A stretch of 64,000 nucleotides of DNA, taken from NCBI GenBank assembly GCA_964412235.1, contig CAYPNT010000005.1, positions 6,870 through 70,869 on the forward strand. The letters run 5' to 3'. Positions 1-8,167 of this stretch are shown here, in pieces. The position numbers were made by a program, and so were the translations under genes. This DNA comes from JAYZQT01 sp964412235. GTDB taxonomy: Bacteria > Pseudomonadota > Alphaproteobacteria > MPNO01 > UBA830. Every line of letters begins with the position of its first letter. Position 1 is the stretch's first letter. The notes under the pieces were generated by a model. It did not search any database, was not told the DNA's origin, and worked only from the letters and a program-made list of their open reading frames with translations.

Positions 1-209
1 CAATACGGGGAAAAGACTATGAATATTCGGGGGCCGCACTGCACCTTTCTAACTTTGCTCACCCTTTGAGTGGGTGTGGTCCCTTCTTGCATAATGATCC
101 GATAGATAGACCCAAAGATATCTTTGGAGGAAAGGTCACTATTCATACGGGGCCCAAAAACCCATCCTATCTTTTGGTTCCGATCGTCCCGCCTAAAGGT
201 TCCGTATAA
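1..209 (+). CDS. C-terminal end of a CocE/NonD-family hydrolase (5' truncated by the window)
   Basis: One frame is open from the left edge to a TAA at 207-209, giving the last 68 residues of a protein that begins outside the window. The segment LHLSNFAHP followed by GKVTIHTGPKNPSYLLVPIV resembles the C-terminal jelly-roll domain of CocE/NonD serine hydrolases (X-Pro dipeptidyl-peptidase C-terminal type). From memory, these end with a SNFPxxDRN-like strand and then an IHxGPxHPSxxxLPI strand. The catalytic alpha/beta-hydrolase part is not visible, so substrate and activity cannot be judged. The 250 bases that follow hold no convincing gene and presumably carry the promoter of the next one. Confidence 0.6.
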   Translation, partial: IRGKDYEYSGAALHLSNFAHPLSGCGPFLHNDPIDRPKDIFGGKVTIHTGPKNPSYLLVPIVPPKGSV

Positions 210-460
210 AATGTAATCTTTCTTAATATGTGGCGAGGTTGGTTAACTATAAATATGTCTACAGCTTGTAGTTGATTAAAGACGGTTGATACATACCATA
301 GAAGCTCTTTTAGGATTTTAATGGCCGCTGTGATCGCCTTGTTATCTTTTTAATGAGAAATCAAAAGCGAAAACCGGCGTTGGATCGACCATAGCTATTT
401 TTTTGGTCATAAATTTGTTAAGTTCTTTAGATGCAAATAAAAAAAGTTTGGGAGAAAAAT

Positions 461-1141
461 ATGCCGGGAACCGTTACTGAAAGCCCTGTTACTCTGAAAG
501 AATATGGGTCGATGACCATGCTGGAGCGAGAAGCGATATGGTTAGAGATTTCCGATATTACAGAGGAACAATTTAGAACCCACATGGTGCATGAAAAGGA
601 CCGCGAGGCGGATGTTCCGGCCGTTGGTGCGTATGCACCGGATTTTACAGCAGATGTTTTAGGAGATAACCGACAGAGGACCGGTGATAAGGTAGTTTTA
701 TCCGAGCTTCGAGGAAAACCCGTTGCGATAGCATTTGGGTCGTACACCTGACCCCCATTTCGGGGTAAGGCCGTGCGCCTTAACGAACTTTACAGAAAGT
801 ACAAGGACCAGGTTCAGTTCTATATAATTTACATACGTGAGGCACATCCGGCGGATGGATGGCAAGTTCCTAATAATTTGATTGAAAGCATCATTTATGA
901 TGAGCCCTCGACGGATGAAGAACGAACAGAGGTCGCGTCAGCCTGCCAGATAAACTTGAGTCTTGATATGCCAATGCTAATTGATTCTATCGGTAATGAT
1001 ATTGACAAAAAGTACGTTGGCCTTCCGATGCGGCAATTTCTTATCGGTGCAGATGGCAAGATCATTTACGCAGGAGACAAGGGACCGTTTGGCTGGAATG
1101 ATGAGGCTTTTGAGGAAGAACTTAAGAAGTTAATTAAATAA
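461..1141 (+). CDS. Iodothyronine deiodinase-like selenoprotein (Sec97, in-frame UGA)
   Basis: The reading frame runs from ATG 461 to TAA 1141 with one internal TGA at 749-751; 226 residues result if that codon is selenocysteine. The context GSYT-U-PPFRG and, about 24 residues later, YIIYIREAHPADGW (about 121-134) match the active-site and downstream signature of the deiodinase family, a thioredoxin-fold group in which Sec sits in an xxTUPPF motif. Coding character is continuous on both sides of the TGA. A SECIS-like hairpin follows at 766-782. ATG 461 is chosen over ATG 431 because GGAG at 451-454 lies six bases before it. There is no signal peptide or membrane anchor, unlike animal deiodinases, so it is probably cytoplasmic. 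The substrate is unknown: reductive dehalogenation or a peroxiredoxin-like thiol reaction are both possible. SelA, SelB and tRNA-Sec would have to be encoded elsewhere. Confidence 0.88.
766..782 (+). promoter_or_regulatory. Candidate bacterial SECIS element
   Basis: A perfect six-pair stem (TAAGGC at 766-771 with GCCTTA at 777-782) closes a five-base loop CGTGC at 772-776. It lies inside the coding region just after the TGA at 749-751. The loop carries G at its second position followed by U, 22 bases after the UGA. Bacterial SECIS elements lie directly 3' of the UGA and present a guanosine near the start of a small apical loop to SelB, so position and shape fit. The fold was found by eye; no free energy was computed. 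Confidence 0.7.
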
Positions 1142-1278
1142 ACGGACTTCTATACGATGTACTTGGCGATCAGGGCAGAAAAAATGGATATTTTGCCAAA
1201 GTTTTGGGTGTGGTCCGGTTGAGCAGCTAAGTGTGTCTGAAATAAGATTTTACAGGATACCTGAGGTTAACCAAGCCG

Positions 1279-2751
1279 ATGGCAGGCATGAAAAAATATG
1301 AAGCAGACGTAGCAATAATCGGCTCGGGTGGAGCGGGGATCGCTGCTGGCATCGAAGCAATTGATTCCGGCGCAAAGGTTATCACCGTTGAAAAAGCGGA
1401 TTTTCCTGGTGGTGCCGCCATTATTTCAGGCGGTGGTTGTTGCATTGTTGGGTCACCGGTCCAAAAGGCGCTTGGGATTGAAGATAATCCAGATTTAGCT
1501 TTTGAAGATTGGGTCAATTGGGGCGGTCCGTCGACAGATGCTGTTTGGGCACGCTATTACCTGGAACACTCTCTTCACGATCTATACTACTGGGCCGAAG
1601 CACTCGGTGTTGAGTGGGTTGATATGAAACCACAAGAGGGAAATTCCGTAATGCGTTGGACACGTCCAGTTGGTAACGGGCAGGGTCTAACCCAGACGTT
1701 GATTGATTCCTTCAGATCCAAAGGCGGTCAAATAGTAACGAACACAGAAGTTATCAATATTACTGCAAAAAACGGAAAAGTGGTCGGGTTTACAGGGAGA
1801 ACGAAAGGCGGAAACGAAGAGGTAATCGTTAAAAGCAAAGCGGTTGTCGTAACGACGGGTGGTTTCAACTCAAATTTGGATATGGTTTTCGGTGTTCGCC
1901 CTGAGTTAAAAAACTTCAAAGTAATGGAGGGATCGGGTCGGGGTTCCACGGGGGATGGCCATAAAATGGTATCTCGTGTTGGTGGTTATCTCACTCACAT
2001 GGACCACGTTTGGTTCTATTGTTACGCGACCCCCGACTACCTTGACCACCAAGGTAAACGCGGTCTCGTGTGCCGGCAAATTCCGGGATACGTTTGGGTC
2101 AACCAACAGGGAAAACGTTTTCACAACGAAGCGCTTTCCGGCGGCAACTCCATGAGTCCAGCAATGTTGGCACAAAACCCTCCACATGCATGGGCAATTG
2201 TGGATACCCCGATGAAATCTCGATTGGAAATTGCTGATCCCTATTACAGGGACGGGGATCAAATCATTCGACAGAAGGTCGAAGAATTACTCCACAATTC
2301 ACCATTTATTAAAAAGGCTGAAACCCTAAAGGAGCTGGCGCACGCTATGGGGGTGGATGAAACGAACTTCTTAGCCGACATAAATGCTTACAACGAAGCA
2401 ATACAAAAAGGCTTAGATAGGGAACCAGCATTTGGTAAGCCCCTCGCTCAATCCAAGGCTTTTGACACTCCACCTTATTTTGCAATTCAGTTTTTTCCAC
2501 TTGCGCGTAAGAATTTTGGTGGCATAAAGACTGATATTCGTTGCCGTGTTCTTGATAAACACTTCGAACCCATTACCGGCCTATATGGTGCCGGTGAATT
2601 ATGTGGTATGGCCGGCGGCCATATTAATGGTCGTGCGGGGCTAGAGGGTACGATGCTTGGACCTTCTTTATTTAGCGGCAGGGTTGCAGGTGGTTGGGCC
2701 GCCAACGAGGCGGGTTTTGGCGCCGGTTTTGAGGGGAAGCCGAACCGGTAA
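1279..2751 (+). CDS. FAD-dependent oxidoreductase, fumarate reductase/3-ketosteroid dehydrogenase-like
   Basis: A 490-residue flavoprotein. The N-terminal ADP-binding motif VAIIGSGGAGIAAG (about 11-24) is followed by the EKADFPGGAAIISGGG stretch typical of the fumarate reductase/succinate dehydrogenase flavoprotein superfamily. The C-terminus carries the matching FAD-binding end (GAGELCGMAGGHINGRAGLEG). Soluble relatives include tricarballylate dehydrogenase, KstD and urocanate reductase, so it likely oxidises or reduces a C-C bond next to a carbonyl or carboxyl. The substrate cannot be told. No signal peptide is seen, so it is cytoplasmic. It lies 137 bases after the selenoprotein on the same strand and could be co-transcribed. 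A second ATG at 1288 is an alternative start. Confidence 0.85.
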   Translation: MAGMKKYEADVAIIGSGGAGIAAGIEAIDSGAKVITVEKADFPGGAAIISGGGCCIVGSPVQKALGIEDNPDLAFEDWVNWGGPSTDAVWARYYLEHSLHDLYYWAEALGVEWVDMKPQEGNSVMRWTRPVGNGQGLTQTLIDSFRSKGGQIVTNTEVINITAKNGKVVGFTGRTKGGNEEVIVKSKAVVVTTGGFNSNLDMVFGVRPELKNFKVMEGSGRGSTGDGHKMVSRVGGYLTHMDHVWFYCYATPDYLDHQGKRGLVCRQIPGYVWVNQQGKRFHNEALSGGNSMSPAMLAQNPPHAWAIVDTPMKSRLEIADPYYRDGDQIIRQKVEELLHNSPFIKKAETLKELAHAMGVDETNFLADINAYNEAIQKGLDREPAFGKPLAQSKAFDTPPYFAIQFFPLARKNFGGIKTDIRCRVLDKHFEPITGLYGAGELCGMAGGHINGRAGLEGTMLGPSLFSGRVAGGWAANEAGFGAGFEGKPNR

Positions 2752-2767
2752 CTAAAGGGCTTTATTG

Positions 2768-3883
2768 CTAGCCGGTTTGATGCAGGGGCGTTTTACGCAC
2801 ACCGGCTTGTTCGAGTCGGGGAAGCACTTCATCTCGGAAGTACGGGAAGTGTTCAATGTAATTTACGAAGCCCATAGCGAAAGCATCGACACCTTGATTG
2901 TGTATATTCAGTAAAAGGTTTGCGACATCGTCAGGATCTCCAACTATCGGATAGGCGCCGTTTCCCCCGGCGGCTCTCTGATTGAGATTCGCGATCAGTT
3001 TAGGGGACAAATTATCAAAGTGCCCTCGGGCAATACGGCCGGTTATTAAATTTTGTGCCGCTTCTTTATCGGCCATCTCGACGGCGTAATAATCGTGATA
3101 TTCTACTGCCTCTTTTCTGGTTGATCGACAAACAACATAGCAATTTGTAAAGACACCTATATCGCGCCCATAGCTTTTAGCGGTCAATTTAAGTTCGCCA
3201 ATATCTGATCCGATATTTTCTACCTCGGATCTAATTCCTGTGAACATCATATCGGTATTACGAGCTGCAAAGTCCCGCCCTCGCTCGGAACTCCCAGCAC
3301 TCACAATTAGGGGTCGGTTAGTTGAATAGGGCTTTGGTTCTGCGAGAACATTTTGTACGGAATAAAATTCGCCCTCATAGTCGAAGGGTTCCGGCTCCGA
3401 CCAGGCTCGGGTTATTATTTCGACCCATTCTTGGCCCTGGTCGTACCGGCGATCATGCTCGTTCAAACTTATCCCGGCCATAGCAAATTCTTTTGGGTTC
3501 CATCCGCACACGATGTTGAGACCAAAACGACCCCGTCCGATAAGATCGGCCGTTACCATTTGTTTTGCGGCTACTACTGGATTAAACAGCGCAACATGTA
3601 CTGTTCCAAAGGCCATTATTTTTTCGGTTGAGGCCAATATTCCCGCCGCCCAGCTTAAGGTTTCGAGGACGCCACCATTGTGATCCGTTTCTCCGCCGTA
3701 ACCCCTCCATCTCCCAAGTGGCAACAGAAAGTCGAGGCCGGCGTCATCGGCAATCTGTGCTGCTTTTAAATTTTCATCCCATGTTCCATTCCAACGTTCG
3801 GGCACTAACGTTGCAGCGAGACCACCAGAACAATTAAGGCCAAAAAACCCCAATTTAAGTTTGTTTTGGTCATAAGGGCGCAA
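2768..3883 (-). CDS. LLM-class flavin-dependent monooxygenase (RutA/SfnG/SsuD-like)
   Basis: A 371-residue bacterial-luciferase-like TIM-barrel protein. KLGFFGLNCSGGL at the N-terminus, WAAGILASTEKIMAFGTVHV (about 79-98), GLNIVCGWNPKEF (about 144) and PLIVSAGSSERGRDFAA (about 213) are landmarks of the FMNH2-dependent group that contains pyrimidine oxygenase RutA and dimethylsulfone monooxygenase SfnG. Such enzymes open or desulfonate small molecules with O2 and reduced flavin from a separate reductase; none is seen nearby. It follows the 2OG oxygenase gene by seven bases on the same strand, so the two are probably one operon. It converges with the FAD oxidoreductase. Confidence 0.85.
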   Translation of the reverse strand: MRPYDQNKLKLGFFGLNCSGGLAATLVPERWNGTWDENLKAAQIADDAGLDFLLPLGRWRGYGGETDHNGGVLETLSWAAGILASTEKIMAFGTVHVALFNPVVAAKQMVTADLIGRGRFGLNIVCGWNPKEFAMAGISLNEHDRRYDQGQEWVEIITRAWSEPEPFDYEGEFYSVQNVLAEPKPYSTNRPLIVSAGSSERGRDFAARNTDMMFTGIRSEVENIGSDIGELKLTAKSYGRDIGVFTNCYVVCRSTRKEAVEYHDYYAVEMADKEAAQNLITGRIARGHFDNLSPKLIANLNQRAAGGNGAYPIVGDPDDVANLLLNIHNQGVDAFAMGFVNYIEHFPYFRDEVLPRLEQAGVRKTPLHQTG

Positions 3884-3890
3884 ATATTTT

Positions 3891-4847
3891 TCAGTAAGTG
3901 CGATCGTACATCTCGCGAAGGTGAGCTTCCACGGTGGTGGGTGGATACTTTGGTGTCTCCCCTTGTTCGAGACAACAATCGAGCGCGACTACTTTATGAG
4001 CGAGATTTCCATTATAGAAAAAAGGTACCGAATAACGCTCCTTTCCAGAGGTGTTGATTACACGATGGAGCGTGGATTGGTATTTATCATTCGTCCATCG
4101 CGATATCATGTCGGCAAGATTTACGATAAACGTTTCGGGAATTGGAGGGGCATTAATCCAATTATTGTTTCGCGTGCAAATTTGCAACCCACCGTTTGAA
4201 TCTTGCAGTAGTATCGTTATACCCCCGAAGTCGGTATGTGCGCCACAACCCTTCTCGCCCGGGTTCGGGTTCGCTGGCTGGGGTGGGTAATGTAGTAATT
4301 TCAATGCTGTTAGTGGCTCGTGACAAAAACCTGAAAAATAGTCGTCTTCAAGTTCTAAGGACAACGCCAAACCGCTCATCAGTAGTTTTCCTAAGGACAG
4401 CATTTCGGCGTAATACCTCATCATGGTTTCTTTAAACCCCACTAGCTCTGTTGGCCATTGGTTGGGTCCAAGATTAAAATTTCCACGTTGCAGGCGAGGA
4501 TGCCCCAAAGGAATTTCTTCGCCGATATAAAGTCCTTCCTTTAGGTCTGGTGGGTTGCCGTCTTCCAAAGTTTGACCGCCTAGTGGTTCAAAGCCTCTGT
4601 TGTGCGGTGAATGCGCCATATCAATCTTTTTCTTTTTGTCTTCAGGTAGACAGAAAAACGCCGATGCTTGGGCAAAAACTTCGGCTTGAAGCGCGCGGTC
4701 GACCCCATGGCCGACGACATACATAAAGCCCAGGTTCAAGCAGGCTGTGCGGATTTCAGTGGCAACGGCAGTGCGCGATGAGCGATCGGTGCTCCGGAGC
4801 CTCGATACATCAATTATAGGCAGCGTGTATTCCAAGGTCTGATTCAC
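3891..4847 (-). CDS. 2-oxoglutarate/Fe(II) oxygenase, isopenicillin N synthase family
   Basis: A 318-residue member of the IPNS/2OG-Fe(II) oxygenase family. The N-terminal domain begins with YTLPIIDVSRL and contains GFMYVVGHGVD (about 40-50), typical of this group. The iron facial triad is visible as H204 and D206 (GAHTDFGGITIL) and H261 (STLHRVI). R271 with S273 (RYSVPFF) forms the usual 2OG carboxylate clamp. Family members hydroxylate or desaturate small molecules; the substrate here is unknown. It is first in a two-gene minus-strand unit with the luciferase-like monooxygenase and divergent from an MFS carrier across 129 bases that should hold both promoters. Confidence 0.87.
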   Translation of the reverse strand: MNQTLEYTLPIIDVSRLRSTDRSSRTAVATEIRTACLNLGFMYVVGHGVDRALQAEVFAQASAFFCLPEDKKKKIDMAHSPHNRGFEPLGGQTLEDGNPPDLKEGLYIGEEIPLGHPRLQRGNFNLGPNQWPTELVGFKETMMRYYAEMLSLGKLLMSGLALSLELEDDYFSGFCHEPLTALKLLHYPPQPANPNPGEKGCGAHTDFGGITILLQDSNGGLQICTRNNNWINAPPIPETFIVNLADMISRWTNDKYQSTLHRVINTSGKERYSVPFFYNGNLAHKVVALDCCLEQGETPKYPPTTVEAHLREMYDRTY

Positions 4848-4976
4848 ACTTCGTTTATCTAATTAGGGCTAAATTGCCCAACTACTCCATAATTAAAAAC
4901 GATATTCGAGAAAACGTCACCCCTTATGGTGCCCTGCAATGATTTCTCGTAAAACTCACCCAAAGAACTTACTGGA

Positions 4977-6209
4977 ATGAGAATGTCTAGGACGTGGTTA
5001 CAAAGTCCCTACGTGGTCCTGTTTTGTGCTGTTGGTATTGTTTTTTTCGCCTACGGTAGTCGCCAGAGCTTCGGTATATATCTTAAACCGATTACGGCGG
5101 ATCTTGGGTGGGGCCGAGAGAGTTTATCACTCGTTTTTGGTGCCCAAGCACTTATTTATGGCATGGCTGCCCCATTTGTTGGAGCAATTGCCGATAAGTG
5201 GGGCCCTATTAAGGTCATGCTAGTTTCCTCATTTATGTATTCCGCGGGCATATATTTCATGACCGAGTCAACTACACAGGCCGGTATGCTTCTGAGTGCA
5301 AGTTTTCTGGGTGGTGTTGGATCGGCCGGCTGTGCGTTGTCTCTTGTCCTCGCTGTTGCCAGCCGCGTCGCTCCCGAGGAAAAGCGTGGTTTGTGGCTTG
5401 GAATTATCACTTCTGGCGGAACAGGCGGTCAGCTTGTCCTTGTTCCCGCGGGTCAGTTAATAATGAATGAGCACGGTTGGGTGGTTGCCTTGATTGCGTT
5501 GGCGCTTTTCGTTCTCATGATCCTTCCCTTAGCATTAACGTTGGGCGCGTCGGCAGGAGACGCCGTTAACAGCAAGAAGGAGGGCCAAAGTCTTAAACAG
5601 GCTCTATATGAGGCAAAGCAGCACCGAGGTTTCTGGCTTCTGGTTCTCGGTTTTTTTACATGTGGTTTTCAAGTTCAATATATCAACAGTCACCTCCCGG
5701 CATACCTTACAGACATGCAACTAGACCCTATTATCGGCGCGACAGCTATTTCAGTGATCAGTCTTTTTAATATGATGGGCACCTGGTGCGCTGGTTGGTT
5801 GGGCGATCGATACCGAAAGAAAAATGTCCTTGCTTTGATTTACTTTTTTCGGTCGCTGTTGTTCATGATTTTTATTTTGTGTCCCTTAAGTGCCTGGTCA
5901 GTCTATATTTTTTCGGCTTGCATAGGACTTCTCTGGTTGGCAACCGTGCCTCTCACATCGGGGATTGTCTTTGGGATGTTTGGTCCACGGTATATGGCAA
6001 CTCTTTACGGAATTGTTTTTCTCGGCCATCAGGTCGGCAGTTTTTCAAGTGCATGGTTGGGTGGGTTTATCTGGGACCAGACAGGTTCATACCATATTGC
6101 CTGGTGGATCATTATCATCGGCGGCGCGCTCGCATCGCTCCTGCATTGGCCTATCGATGATCGCTCAGTTGAGGAAGTCTTAAATGATAGAAAAAATATC
6201 GTCGTTTGA
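4977..6209 (+). CDS. MFS transporter (OFA/monocarboxylate-type)
   Basis: A 410-residue major facilitator protein with about 12 hydrophobic segments and a charged central loop (about 195-210). The first loop contains GSRQSFGIYLKPITADLGWGRE, a pattern common in OFA and monocarboxylate-porter-type MFS proteins of proteobacteria. GAIADKWGPIKVM (about 69-81) is the MFS signature loop between helices 2 and 3. It probably moves an organic anion across the inner membrane. It is divergent from the oxygenase pair and could import their substrate. It ends three bases before the convergent hydrolase gene. ATG 4983 is an alternative start. Confidence 0.85.
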   Translation: MRMSRTWLQSPYVVLFCAVGIVFFAYGSRQSFGIYLKPITADLGWGRESLSLVFGAQALIYGMAAPFVGAIADKWGPIKVMLVSSFMYSAGIYFMTESTTQAGMLLSASFLGGVGSAGCALSLVLAVASRVAPEEKRGLWLGIITSGGTGGQLVLVPAGQLIMNEHGWVVALIALALFVLMILPLALTLGASAGDAVNSKKEGQSLKQALYEAKQHRGFWLLVLGFFTCGFQVQYINSHLPAYLTDMQLDPIIGATAISVISLFNMMGTWCAGWLGDRYRKKNVLALIYFFRSLLFMIFILCPLSAWSVYIFSACIGLLWLATVPLTSGIVFGMFGPRYMATLYGIVFLGHQVGSFSSAWLGGFIWDQTGSYHIAWWIIIIGGALASLLHWPIDDRSVEEVLNDRKNIVV

Positions 6210-6212
6210 CCA

Positions 6213-6971
6213 TCAAAGCATGCGTCTAAACATTGCAAATATTTGTTCCCAGTCGCTGTTTGTTGCCCGTGGATTATAAACGTCGCGGTCCGGTATAGCA
6301 TAGCCGTGTTCAGTTTCTTCATGAATGGTGAATCTTGCTGTTGCTTCGCCTCCTGTAAAAGACGACCTCAAAGCTTCAACAACGTCTGATGGCGTAAATG
6401 GATCATTTGCTCCGATACCAAAGTAAATTTCGCCCCTGATGTTCTTTGAGACGCGGTGGGGGGAACCCGGTTGGGAGGTTACAAGCGATGTACCGTGGAA
6501 GCTCGCTGTTGCCCTAAAGACGTCTGAAAGCGATGCGGCTACGTTGACGACGTGTCTGCCACCCATACAGTAGCCAAAGCAGCCAGCGAACCCATCTGAT
6601 ACACAATCCATTTGACGTAACTGAGTTATTAGTGCAGCAGTGTCACTGACAACCATCTCATCTGTAAGATGGGCGTTGTAATCTAGCAGTTCGTTGCGAT
6701 CTTCATCCGTGAGTATAGAAATTGATTTGGTTCGGCCGTCTGCATGCCGATGGTCAAAATGATTATTTCCTGATCGGTAATAAAGGCTGGGCGCGGCGCA
6801 GACGAATCCGTTTTCTGCAACGAAACGTGCAATGTCACGCAGTTGGTTGCGCATTCCCCAAATATCCATGTAAAGAATGATTACTGGAAAGGGCCCCTGG
6901 CCAGCGGGTAAAGCCACAAAAGTTGGCATAACACCGTTTCGAGTTGTGACGTTTATCGAGACTTCTGGCAT
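6213..6971 (-). CDS. Dienelactone hydrolase family protein
   Basis: A 252-residue alpha/beta hydrolase. The nucleophile elbow is G-Y-C-M-G-G with Cys135, the hallmark cysteine of dienelactone hydrolases, rather than serine. D190 (GANDPFTP) and H222 (EETEHGY) complete the triad. DLH enzymes hydrolyse lactones such as 4-carboxymethylenebut-2-en-4-olide in ortho-cleavage and chloroaromatic pathways, but the family also covers other esters. It is divergent from the CmcJ-like gene with 81 bases between them. The substrate is unknown. Confidence 0.88.
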   Translation of the reverse strand: MPEVSINVTTRNGVMPTFVALPAGQGPFPVIILYMDIWGMRNQLRDIARFVAENGFVCAAPSLYYRSGNNHFDHRHADGRTKSISILTDEDRNELLDYNAHLTDEMVVSDTAALITQLRQMDCVSDGFAGCFGYCMGGRHVVNVAASLSDVFRATASFHGTSLVTSQPGSPHRVSKNIRGEIYFGIGANDPFTPSDVVEALRSSFTGGEATARFTIHEETEHGYAIPDRDVYNPRATNSDWEQIFAMFRRML

Positions 6972-7052
6972 TATGCGTTCCGTGTTTACTTGTTGTTATT
7001 CTATGTATTTATCAGTTATTGCGTTCAATCAATAGTTTGAGGAGAAAGACTG

Positions 7053-7880
7053 GTGACGCAAACTAGCACAATAAAAGATAACACGATTGAAGGTGTGTTG
7101 ACGTTTGCTGTGGATAATGGCGAAAAAATTGTCAACGAAACAATGGCCGAGGGCGACATGAGCCGTCGCCGTACCGGCGAAGTTGAGAAAAGGGCCATGA
7201 AAATACGAAATGGCCGCACCCTTCGGCATACTTTTGATATAGAGGCCCAAGGGTTTGAATTTTTAGATCATTACACGGGAATGATCGATTTTTTTGATAC
7301 CGAAGAGTTGAAATCTGTCTATTACAAAGAGATCGAGGCCCTCGTACAACAACGGACTGGTGCTGCACGAGTGCATGTCTTTGATCATACACTGAGGTCG
7401 GGTGATGGGGCAACACGAAACGAGAGATTGCTGAGAGAACCTGTTGCCCGGGTGCACAATGATTATACAGACTGGTCCGGGCCTAATAGAGTACGTGATT
7501 TGCTTCCGGATGAGTCAGAAGATTTGCTTTGTCGAAGGTTCGCAATTGTTCAGGTGTGGCGTGCGATCGGCAGTCCAATTGAAGCAGACCCTCTGGCAAT
7601 ATGTGATGCGCGAACGCTAGTTAAACACGACCTTTTGGTGTCGGAACGTCGCTATCCAAACCGTATCGGACAGACCTATCAGGTTGCATACAACCCCGAT
7701 CAAGATTGGTACTACTTCCCTAAGATGACGCGTGATGAAGCTTTGATTTTCAAGGTTTTTGACTCTGCGATGGACGGCCGCGCTCGATTTACGGCGCATT
7801 CGGCCTTTTCGGATCCTCACAGCCCAGAAAATGCACTGCCGCGAGAAAGCATTGAGATGCGTACTTTTGCATTCTTTTGA
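7053..7880 (+). CDS. CmcJ/NvfI family oxidoreductase (non-heme iron)
   Basis: A 275-residue protein starting at a GTG preceded by GAGGAGA a few bases upstream. The arrangement matches the CmcJ/NvfI (also GA4 desaturase-like) family: VHVFDHTLR (about 107-115), ARVHNDYTDW with H135 and D137 as likely iron ligands, RRFAIVQVWRAI (about 161-172), and a final RFTAHSAFSDP with H249. Fungal and actinobacterial relatives act in cephamycin 7-methoxylation and meroterpenoid chemistry; bacterial members are mostly uncharacterised. It precedes the UbiD operon on the same strand but is separated from it by 287 bases. Confidence 0.78.
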   Translation: MTQTSTIKDNTIEGVLTFAVDNGEKIVNETMAEGDMSRRRTGEVEKRAMKIRNGRTLRHTFDIEAQGFEFLDHYTGMIDFFDTEELKSVYYKEIEALVQQRTGAARVHVFDHTLRSGDGATRNERLLREPVARVHNDYTDWSGPNRVRDLLPDESEDLLCRRFAIVQVWRAIGSPIEADPLAICDARTLVKHDLLVSERRYPNRIGQTYQVAYNPDQDWYYFPKMTRDEALIFKVFDSAMDGRARFTAHSAFSDPHSPENALPRESIEMRTFAFF

Positions 7881-8167
7881 ACTAGGGATATGGTTTTCAA
7901 CAGAGCATCTCCGGATTGCTACTGAAAACATTGACCACCTCCGGGTGCTGGACGGTGATGAGTATTGTCTTTAGTTCGGCTTATTTGAGGGCCCCACAGG
8001 TGCGACAGTTCAACCAGGGCACCCAATTACCCCCTACTAGGGGCCGACAAATAGTTTTTCCAGAGGGGGCAGGGTGGTCGAGACCGATATTTCCCGCTGG
8101 CTTGTATAACTTTGCCTTGTGCGCCGCCGACGCATATAAAACCCCTTGTATAAATGGAGTGTTACCG
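7881..8167 (+). other. 287-base non-coding leader upstream of the UbiD operon
   Basis: No gene is supported here. The UbiD frame stays open upstream of its start as far as an ATG at 7916, but that 84-codon extension has no protein family character and I treat it as chance. A small hairpin CCCC-TACTA-GGGG lies at 8031-8043 without a T-run. The region should contain the promoter of the operon beginning at 8168. Confidence 0.4.

Noticed and set aside
431..1141. Deiodinase-like gene read as two genes or a pseudogene
   Set aside because: Frame and family motifs continue across the TGA, the TGA sits exactly at the Sec position of the family motif, and a SECIS-like hairpin follows.
7916..8167. 84-residue N-terminal extension of the first UbiD
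   Set aside because: No ribosome site, no family similarity, and the paralogue starts at the equivalent of 8168.
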